Assembly (NCBI GenBank): GCA_009741485.1 | Contig: CM019227.1 | Coordinates: forward strand, 17,435,913 to 17,499,912 | Source: Malurus cyaneus samueli | Lineage: Eukaryota > Chordata > Aves > Passeriformes > Maluridae | DNA: 64,000 nucleotides | Direction: 5' to 3' | In this document: positions 55,263-64,000 of the stretch, piece by piece | How positions within the stretch are numbered: the stretch's first letter is position 1 | Layout of the letters: each line of letters opens with the position of its first letter | Notes under the pieces: model-generated | Databases searched by the model: none | Told to the model about the DNA's origin: nothing | What the model saw: the letters and a program-made list of their open reading frames with translations, nothing else | Made by a program: the position numbers and the translations under genes

Positions 55263-55977
55263 TGATGAGTCAGAGCCAGTGTAACATCCACAACCTGGGG
55301 ATATTTATCTCTGAATCTGGCAGAGGGAGCCATACCAGGCAGTTTGTTTTATCCCCATGGGGCTCCTCTTGCCCTTGGCAAGCTCTGCTCAGTGTCAGGG
55401 CACTGTATTCCAGATGTGGGGATTTCCCTCCTCTTCACCTAAATCAGACTTCGGTTTTGTCTCACACCAATAAAACTGCCATAGATGCAGCCTGTAAAGT
55501 ATTTACAGAGCCAGTTTGCAAGTTTTAAACTTCCTAAGGCATAAATTGAGTTTAACTTCATGTTTTGAGGAGTGTTACTTGCCAATACAAATAACAGTGC
55601 CAGCGTTATCCCTTGAACAGTTATTTCAGTCCTGAACAACACAAGAGTCACCAACCTCTGATGGTCCTTGCGGGTCTCTTCCAGCTCTAGGTATTCTGTG
55701 AAACTTCTGAACCAGAAATCATTTACTCTCATGTTTGACTGCCTAGAAAAACATGTGATTGTAGCATAAAATGTAAAGGTTTTCTGTGTGGATAATTATC
55801 TGACCTCTTAGTTCAGCTACGGTTCCCATTGTGTTGTCTGAACTGCTCCTGGACATCAAGGAACAGGAGGAAAGAGTCCACATTAGAAACACTTTCAGAG
55901 GTCAAAATCCACGAATGTGCCTATTCTTAACAATTTTTTTGGTATAAATTCCAATGAAATCATACATAAACATTACC

Positions 55978-56078
55978 CGTGTGGAAGGCTCCCTGTCCAT
56001 GGCAGGGGGGTGGAACAAGATGGTCTTTAAGCTCCATTCCAACCCAAACCATTATGAGATTCTATGACTTTGTGATCA
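55978..56078 (+). repeat. CR1 LINE 3' end, sense
   Basis: CCATGGCAGGGGGGTGGAAC, then ATTCCAACCCAAACCATTAT and GATTCTATGACTTTGTGAT. Confidence 0.85.
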
Positions 56079-56497
56079 TTTTATCTGTCCTTTGAGTAGT
56101 GAGGAGAGGAATGTGAGGGAGATAGGGAAGAGGAGTCGATCCAGCTGAGAGCAGAGATGTCAGCCTGCCTTTGCTGTGCTCCTGCCCCCTCCATGCAGGC
56201 ACAACATGGGAACATGCTTGGAGAGGACACAGTTACAGCAGTCTGGCCAAGAATCCCAAAAAAATTATTATAGATGATGGGCTAAATGGTGTGGGGTGAA
56301 CAGGGCAGAAAAACTCTCAGCCCTCTGAATTCAGGTGGGAAGGAATAGCTCCAAAAATGGAGATTTTAACATTCTCTGCTGGGAGTGCTGTGAATTCCAC
56401 TGCACACACTTTGTCCTTGTTTTGGACTGATGTTATCCCATGCTTGGAAAGGTGTCCTTAAGCTCATCTTTCCTTTGCTCTAAGGAAAGCTGTTCCA

Positions 56498-59400
56498 ATG
56501 GCCTCAGAAGGGCAAAGTGAGGATGCAGAACATGCAGCTGAGCCTCCTGCAGCTCCTGTGCAAAGGGACAGGACATTCCAGTGGGGATCCATCCTCGCTG
56601 CAGTGAAGGATCACCTCCCATCCCTGGACTCCGACTCCTCTACAGTAAGCACTGCAAATCTGCCTTTCTTCCCTCTGGGTAATGTAAAAAAACCCTAAAA
56701 AGCAAGAGCAGGCATTTTGGGGTGGCTGGTGTGGTATCCTGGCTGGGCTGCCTGTGTCCTGACTGTGTGTGTTAATCCCAGCCTTGTGGATTATCCTGGA
56801 TTGTCAGAGTGTAATTTCCACCTCCTCTGTCTGTGTTCTTTGGATTCTGCCTCTCTGTTCCTGTGTTCAGGTGAGACCCCACCTGCAGAGCTGCCCCAGC
56901 CCTGGGGCCCAGCACAGGGAGGAGCTGGAGCTGCTGGAGAGAGTCCAGAGGAGGCACCAGGATGGGCAGAGGGATGGAGCAGCTCTGCTGGGAGCCAGGC
57001 TGGGAGAGCTGGGATTGTTCAGCCTGGAGAAGAGGAGCTTAAGGGTGACCTAATTGTGACCTTCTAGGACCTGGAGGAGCCAACAAGAAACATGGAGAGG
57101 GACTTTGGACAAGGACCTGGAGTGACAGGACACAGGGAATGGCTTCCCACTGCCAGAGAGCAGGGACAGATGGGATATTGGGAAAAATTTCTTCCCTGTG
57201 AAGATGGGGAGGCCCTGGCACAGGGTGCCCAGAGAAGCTGTGGCTGCCCCTGGATCCCTGGCAGTGTCCAAGGCCAGGCTGGACAGGGCTTGGAGCAGCC
57301 TGGGATAGTGGAAGGTGTCCCTGCCATGGCAGGGGTGTGATGAGGTGATTTTTAAGGTTCCTTCCAACTCAAACGATTCTGGGATTTTTGGAGAGGTGTC
57401 CAAAATACAGACAATAAGTATTTCTAGGGAAGAGGAGGGTCAGGGCATCTCACAGAATGAACCCACATTTCTTCTTAGTTTGCTCTGTCAGAAATACGGT
57501 GTGAAAGTAGAATCCTGTGGATTTAAAAAGAAATTATGAGGTTTTATGCTTGACAGTATTGTGCTATTCATTCCAGCCATGCCTTTGCCAGACAGCAGGC
57601 CTGGTGGGGTGGCTTTTTATCCATGAGGATCACAGCAAAGTGATATTCCTGAAGACTCAGTGGTCCACTAGAAAAAAGCATTTTTGGCAGAGATTTCAAT
57701 CCCAGATTCTCTTTTTTTTCCCCCTGCCTATCACTTTCCACAAGCCATGCTGCTTTTTTCTGTTTTTTACCTGCCAAAGAAGCATAATTGCAGAAACCTT
57801 TCACATAAAGTGTGAGACTGAGAGGTATTGTGCATCATTCTTGACTGGTACAGGTTTTTCTCTTGCTGGGCCTGGGCCAGGCTGTTCTTGGCTGCTGAAC
57901 ATCTCTATTCTCAGGACAGCATTGATCCTGTGCTCCTCTCTAGTACAAGATGCTCTGGTGTTGACTTTTCTGAGGCAATAATATCTCTTAAGATTTAATT
58001 ATTAGATGCTTTTTGTCCAAATCAGAACACTGTTAAACATGTATAAACTTTTTCAAATTTGGAACACACAGCTTATATTTTATCCCAATTTAGTGTGGCT
58101 GTTAATGGTACAAAGGGAGTCTGGTGAGCAGTGAAAGAGCCAGAAATGCCTCCAGGGGTGTTTATTATTAATCAGTGATCCAAAGCAGTGTGATCAAGTG
58201 GGTAAAGTGGTGATGGGGATTCCATAACTTGGGTTCTGCACCTGGATCTCTCCCTATCATGCTGGACAAACCATATTCCCTCACTGTTCTCAATTCCCTC
58301 TACCTACACTCTGTTTTAATTATTTGAAACAACCCTTCCATGTTAATATGTGTGTCTATAGTACAGATTAAGGCCCAACACTGAGATTATTTGTAGGTTT
58401 TCTTGTTGAGTAAGTGACAATCATGTTAAAACAGAGGAGCAGCTCCAGACTTTGGTGCCAAACACCATTGTATAACCCTAAATCATGCTGAACATTTTGT
58501 TTTCAATCTCCAAATTCTCTGTTTCTATCCCACGTGGGAAAGATTTCCTGCAGGAGGAACTGAGGCAATCTGTTTGGCACTTCATTTGCATTCAAAAGAT
58601 CTGGTTGTGTAATCCCTGTCCTGCTGAGGCTGCAGTTCCAGAGCTGCACCTTTGTCCGAGGAGTTTCCACGTGAGGGAAGATTCATTTGTGCATCCCAGA
58701 GCTGTCACCTGAACGTGCTCTGCTCCCACCTCCAAAAATGGCACTCACAAACGTGTTCCATGCCCTGAAGCACTTCCATTACCCTGATAGGCCATTTATT
58801 AAAAGGAAAGATATTCTCTTGCAGTTGGCTTCGTGTTAAGTTAATGACACCAGAGATGATTTTCTGCAGTGTGAATTCCCAAAAATTCACACTGGCAAAA
58901 CAAAGGGATGAGCAGGAAAGTTGTGTTCTGACTGCTGAGAAGGTGCTTAATCTCCTTTTGGTGTCCATGCATAAAGGATTCATCTCCAATGCATATCTGA
59001 TGTTTAGAAAAGGGATTTTCAGAGCTGTCTAAATGCTGCCCAAGCAAACACAGATGCTGTTTGCATTCTGAACAGGTCCCGAGGGCAGTGAAAAGCCTTC
59101 ACAACACTGCCTGGCCTCACCTGGGTCTCCCAGCAGCTCTATTTAAGTTCACCTCTGGGCCTTCACACCCTCTCTGAGCTATGTTAGGGGAGTTTTGGGT
59201 TCTAGTTATGGTCCTGCTTGAGCCAGATTTCACCTGTGAATTCACTTTCAGGCTGGATCTCTGATGATGTGCCTCATCAGTCCAGCATTGCCCAATGATC
59301 TGAGTTTTGACTCAGCCTGGTTACTCCCCCTCGTCTGTCCTGCTTGTTCCTCTTGGGTGCTGTGGTGAGGCCTTGCCTTTCCAGTCCCTGAGAATCTTAG

Positions 59401-62400
59401 AATCCCAGAATGGTTTGTGTTGGAAGGAACCTTAAAAATCATTCCATGGGCAGGGACACTTTCCACTGTCCCAGGCTGCTCCAAGCCCTGTCCAGCCTGG
59501 CCTTGGGCACTGCCAGGGATCCAGGGGCAGCCACAGCTTCTCTGGCCACCCTGTGCCAGGGCCTCCCCACCCACACAGGAATCAATTTCTCCCCAGTATC
59601 CCATTTGATCCTGCCCTCTGACATTGGGAACCCATTCCCCCTTGTCCTGTCACTCCAAACCCTTTGTAAACAGTGATCAGCTCAGTTCTTGCCTCTCTGA
59701 TGGGGAATGAGGTATTGCAGAGAATCACTTGAGAGTCAGAGAACTTCCCACATTTCCATCACTTTTCTCAGACTGTTTGTCGTCAACCTTCATGGGCATT
59801 TGATGTTTTACATGTTTTTTACATTTGTAGCTTGTTGAAATGTTGGGTGGCTGTAAGACAGCCTGGCTTAGTGACTCTTGAGCTTCTAGACTGCCTGGTG
59901 AAGGTGTGACTGCAAGGAAACTTCTTGTCTCTGCACTCCAAGAGGTGACAACATGGAAGTTGTCACTGCAAATCAGATATTCCAATATCAGTGGGTATTG
60001 CAGTCTGCTGTTTAATATCTCTCTCTTTTTTTTTTTTAATTTTTTTTTTCCTGTTTGCAGTCTGATTGTGAGAGTGATGAGGAGCTTTTCATCTTCCAGC
60101 GGGACCTGCCAAACTTAATTCCGGACCTGTCGGAAGAACTGATGATGTTTTCCCTGGAAGACTCCCAGGAACAGGTTGGGACTGTTGTGTGTGGGCTGTG
60201 CTGTCACCCCTCTCTTCTGGCTGTCCCCAGTGTGGGCAGCTGCTGGTGTCTGATTTATTTCAACTGTGGGATGGAAAAGCTTAGTCCCCAGTCCCCACCA
60301 GAAATTAGAACTTTCTTTCTCTTTTTAAGTGATCTTTGAAAGTTTTCTCTGTTACTGATATTTTATACATTTTTTGTCCCTTCCTCTGGCATTTTTAATT
60401 GTCCTTTACTGTTTTTCTTTCCTGTGTACTAACACTGTGCAATCATTTTATGGGTCTAGAAAATTAAGGACAGTGCAGGAAGGAGGACAAGTATGAAGTT
60501 TACTCCTTGAACAGCTTTTGTGGGATAAAATTATCACATAATTCATTCCTTCAGTGATGAAGACAAATCCATAGAATCACAGAATAGTTTGGGTTGGAAT
60601 AATAACCACATGTAAGAAAAAGTAATTTAAAGGATGTTTAGCACTTCCTGAAAATGAAAGTTTCTGGAAAGTAAACAGTCCCACTGTTTTCCATGAGGAT
60701 ATGGTGTGGGTTGTTTCCATATGGTGTCTGAGTTGGAGCTGTTGTCTTCCAATCACTTGGTTTTGGTTTATTATCCACTTGTAAAGCTCGGGAAGATGTG
60801 ACTTTCTGCATGTGTGTGCTTTCTCCACTTGCAGCAAATCCAGGAGACAGAAAGACTTCCATGGGAGATCTGGAATGAAGACTTGGAAAGTTTTGACTTT
60901 CAGGAAAAAACAGATGGTGCCCAAATCACTGCTAAAGAAGATGTACAAATGATTAAAGATGAGGCTCCTGAACTTGCCAGCCAGACTGAAGAAATGCCAA
61001 GCCAAAAGGGAGCTGTTCTTGAAGAGTCTCTTTCAGATTCCACAGATCATCTTGTGGAGAAAGAACTGGGAAGGACACAGGCCAGGGAAGGAGGGAACTC
61101 TTGGATTAATCCAGCAGTGTCTGTGGAAGGGCTCTACAGTAAAAAGGAGAGAAAAAAGCTGATAGAGACAAAGATACTCTCCAAAATCTTTCTGGAGCCA
61201 TCCCCAAAGCAGGAGATGAAGCCTCCCTCCCATGGCATCAACAATAGTGCAGGAAGAATTGCAAAGGAAGAAACCTCCTCAGCTGAGCATCTTGGAGAAG
61301 TGACCCATTTGTCACTGCAGGCAAGTGGCCCCAAAGAGCAGCTTTGGGGAATACTGCTGGAGGGCTGGAGGCACAGTGCTCTGCCTGCACAATCCCACTG
61401 CAACAAGGCACTGCAGTGCCCAATTCTGACACACCACAGGGGCTGTGAGCTATACAAGCACCAAAAGCTGTCCCAGAGCTGCAGTACAAGTCCATAGCAG
61501 AGGCAAAACCATGAATCAGCAGCAAGGGCCATGCAACTGTTCAGGGAAGCCATAGTATCTGTCCCTGGGTGGGCAAGGAATTTTTCTGGCCTGAGGCAGG
61601 CTTTGCATTAAAACAGGGAGCTTTCTGACCTTCCAGTGTAGTGCTGGAGGTGAGGAGATGTTTAGGGTTGTTCCTGAAGCCTTAAATCTCATCCACCTGG
61701 GATAGGTGGGATAAGCATCTCGATGTTAACTGGGATGTGGCCCAGAGTGGGGAGGTGGTTCTCTTCAGAACTGAGTTATAGATCTGCCAGTATTGATTTT
61801 TGACTTCATTAGGACTTAATCAGCACAGAACATGACCTGATCTTTCTGTTCAAAGCCTTCCACAGGTCACAGTACAGACATTTCCTTTCCCCTTTCATGT
61901 ATTCACAGACATGAACTTTTTGATGTTAGAGCTGTTCCAGTCCAGGCAAACCATGCAGCTCCTGGTTAAATCATGAGTTAAATTGTGCTGCATCATTACA
62001 GGGCATCTTTTTCAAGTGGCTCTGGGTTTAATTCCCAGCTCATCCCATAGAATTCAGTTTCTCTGTTAATTCAGGAGGCACACTTTGCCTTTCAGAACCT
62101 ATTTGATATCAGTGACTTCAGTGAGGTGAAGTTTGCTGCTTTTGGGTGAGCTCTGAGACCAGGCTCAGTGTGTTCTCACTTTCATTTGGAAGGTGGTTGT
62201 TGCTTCCCAGCTCAGCCAGGCACCTCAGTTTGTGTCAAGTTGCTAAAAGTAATATACACTTTCTTCTTAATTCTTATAGGTTCATTTGAAATGTCTTTTT
62301 CCTAAGTTTCTTTCTGTATTAGAAATTGAATTGAGCAAACCTTCACTTCTTTTTCTTCTGGACCTTCTGGATCTTAAACCAGTGCTGTAATGTGTGATGT

Positions 62401-63870
62401 TAGAACAGATCTAATCAAGGTACAGATATATGTGAAAATTTATTGCTCAGGAAGGAGGGAGAACCTTGTCTTCTACAAGAGGGGCAGATGATGGAGGTTT
62501 TACAAGGTGAAACTGCTGGGTTTGGAGGCTGCTTCTGCTTTTTTAAAGCCCACGAGTGGTTATGTGAAATGCATGTGTGTGGCAGTTGTGTGTGTCATTG
62601 TCACAACTCACTGCCCCCTTCCTTTTAATAAAACTCGTAAGCACTTCTGATTTCTGCTGATGATATTTCACATGGGTGTAGATACTTTTCATTAAAACTT
62701 CAATTTCAAATAATGTTGAGGGGGGAAGCAATGAGTGTTTTGTGTGCATGTGGACTTTCATGGCAGCCTGGTTTTGTATCTGAGTGAAGTGAGTGTGCCC
62801 TCAGTCAGGGCATGTGGGTTCAGAGCAAAGAAATGGATGATCCTCACTTCAGGGTGGGATGAGCAGCTGTGAGATATCATGTGATACTGACTGTACCTAG
62901 AGGAGTGGGAATTCACCCTGCTCAGAAGTTGGAGGGGGTGGAAAAGGCTCATCTCAAAGAACTGAAGAGCCAGAAGTCCTTCTCTTGTGGGTGGCAGCGA
63001 GAAGTTCTCACATTATTCAGGATCAGAGTACATAGGCTTGGCCTTGTATCAGACCACTTTTTAATCTGTTCCTCTGTCTCCAGTGATTTTTGTAGCCTAT
63101 ATCAAAAGAGTTCATGATTCTGAGAGAAAAAAGCCTCAGCAGAAGTAGCTGAAGCAGCTGGAGGGATGCCCTGTCTGAAGGGATGTAATAAATGCATTCC
63201 TTTCCTTACAGCACTTCCTCTGGAAATGCTGAAAGCAAGCTGGCACTGAAATTAGGGGTGGTCTTTGGGGAGTAAACTTTGCATCACATTTCTGTTGTCT
63301 TCTTTCAGAAATGGGATCTGGACAAGAATCTTGAGGAGCTGGAGCAGCAAAGGGATAAAACTCATGCAGAAGTTCCTTTCTTCCCAGCAGATTATGGTAA
63401 TATCACTAGCTGAAAGTGCATAAAAATAAATAAAACTCAGGTTCCTGTGTTTAAGTCATTCCCTGCAGCATCATTTTGAATGCTGAAATCAGTGAGTTTT
63501 TTAAATGCATCTAAAACATGTTTAATTAATTTCCCTCAAGATTTCATCTAGGCTTTTTTTTAATATGAAGCCAGTGCTTTGTGGCCTGCCATTGGCCAGA
63601 CAAGCCAGATGACAGTAATATCTTAATCCTTCCCCTTCTGACAGGCTTTAGGAAAAGTGTGAAAATGGGGAAATTGGGTGATTCCATGGCAGGAGACCAC
63701 AACTGATGATCATTTTGTCACTCTTCCATAGCAACCTTCAGGAAGAAGTCTGAAGCTGAGCTCCTGGAGAAGCTGGGAGAGCTGTGTGTCAGGCAGTCCA
63801 GGAAAGGGTCTTCTGACTCTGAGGGGCCATCAGCCAAGCTCTGCTCCTTCCAGGGACAGCAGGATGATAA
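56498..63870 (+). CDS. DNAAF8: DNAAF8 (C16orf71), dynein axonemal assembly factor 8, 5' five coding exons, partial
   Basis: First ~324 residues of the cytoplasmic factor that assists preassembly of outer-arm axonemal dynein for motile cilia. Exons: 56498-56644, 60061-60174, 60835-61320, 63309-63396, 63732-63870; phases join and the last ends in a GTAGGT donor, so the gene continues past the right edge. Landmarks shared with human: ILAAVKDHLPSLDSDS in exon 1, EELFIFQRDLPNLIPDLSEEL in exons 2 (an acidic conserved motif), KKERKKLIETKIL in exon 3, LSLQ|KWDLDKNLEEL across exons 3-4. The rest is acidic, low complexity and poorly conserved, as in mammals. The exon 3 donor is GC (CAG|GCAAGT); without it the frame reads on to 61497 and loses the conserved WDLD motif. 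The start ATG has a fair context (CCAATGG) and matches the MAS- start of human. The exon 2 donor is weak (GTTGGG). Confidence 0.93.
56862..57385 (+). repeat. CR1 LINE 3' region, sense (DNAAF8 intron 1)
   Basis: From GAGACCCCACCTGCAGAGCT through GCTGGAGAGAGTCCAGAGGA, GGATATTGGGAAAAATTTCT and CCAAGGCCAGGCTGGACAGG to TTCCTTCCAACTCAAACGAT; about 520 bp of CR1 in sense order. Confidence 0.9.
57386..59394 (+). other. DNAAF8 intron 1, unique part
   Basis: AT-rich sequence without recognisable exon or repeat apart from poly-T tracts near 57.71 kb. Confidence 0.5.
59395..59668 (-). repeat. CR1 LINE 3' region, antisense
   Basis: ATCCCAGAATGGTTTGTGTT, CTTTCCACTGTCCCAGGCTG, GTGCCAGGGCCTCCCCACCC, CCAGTATCCCATTTGATCC. 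Confidence 0.85.
61321..63308 (+). other. DNAAF8 intron 3 (GC-AG)
   Basis: About 2 kb, no exon recognised. Begins GCAAGT and ends TTTCAG. The open frame continues 177 bases into it by chance. Confidence 0.6.
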
Positions 63871-64000
63871 GTAGGTCCTTTTCTGTCATAAATCCCAGCT
63901 AATCCTGGCTGCCAGTACAGATACTTGGGATCTCCTGGTCTTCCATGGGGGTTTTTCTCTGTAGCTTTGCAGGAAGCTGATATTGGGGTTGCAATACTCA

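Noticed and set aside
61321..61497. Extension of DNAAF8 exon 3 to a stop at 61497
   Set aside because: The extension is not similar to DNAAF8; the GC donor at 61321 joins the conserved LSLQ and WDLD motifs.

Overview
The window is vertebrate nuclear DNA and almost certainly avian, probably a songbird. The genes are intron-split with GT-AG (and two GC-AG) junctions. CpG-rich promoters are present, and fragments of the avian LINE CR1 lie every few kb in both orientations. There is also a solo endogenous-retrovirus LTR of a widespread avian type. The gene content (CLUAP1, ANKS3, DNAAF8/C16orf71) matches human 16p13.3, which corresponds to a bird microchromosome (chicken chr14-like; this is inference, no alignment was run).

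Layout. (1) 1-10.85 kb: 5' half of CLUAP1 (IFT38) on the minus strand, five coding exons (165 aa); its start codon lies in a CpG island. (2) 10.85-11.77 kb: a roughly 920-bp array of an 8-bp unit (GGAATCGC / GGAATCAC) directly upstream of CLUAP1. (3) 11.8-20.3 kb: mobile-element and multicopy DNA with a probable antisense LTR, CR1, LTR-like promoter blocks, and a 2.1-kb tandem unit with a TATA box, a small two-exon ORF and a polyA signal. About 14.3-17.6 kb of this block reads like an indel-ridden version of its neighbours and is probably uncorrected long-read sequence. (4) 20.3-30.6 kb: intergenic, CR1-rich, no gene recognised, with one assembly N at 26841 flanked by a 40-bp exact duplication. 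(5) 30.6-37.1 kb: GC-rich promoter region with minisatellites, then a complete 13-exon class B1 GPCR of the glucagon-receptor group on the plus strand (433 aa). Sequence and location favour the glucagon-like receptor (GCGLR/GCRPR) that birds have and mammals lack. (6) 37.1-54.6 kb: ANKS3 on the minus strand, 15 coding exons, 665 aa, convergent with the receptor gene. (7) 54.5-64 kb: CpG-island promoter shared head-to-head by ANKS3 and DNAAF8; DNAAF8 runs off the right edge after five coding exons (about 324 aa).

Three of the four genes serve cilia: CLUAP1 in intraflagellar transport complex B, ANKS3 in the nephronophthisis-associated NEK8/ANKS6 network, and DNAAF8 in cytoplasmic preassembly of axonemal dynein. 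The ANKS3/DNAAF8 promoter carries a near-consensus RFX X-box and an NRF1-type site, as expected for ciliary genes. The receptor gene is the functional outlier. All exon boundaries were derived by hand from splice signals, reading phase and similarity to remembered orthologue sequences; no database search was possible.
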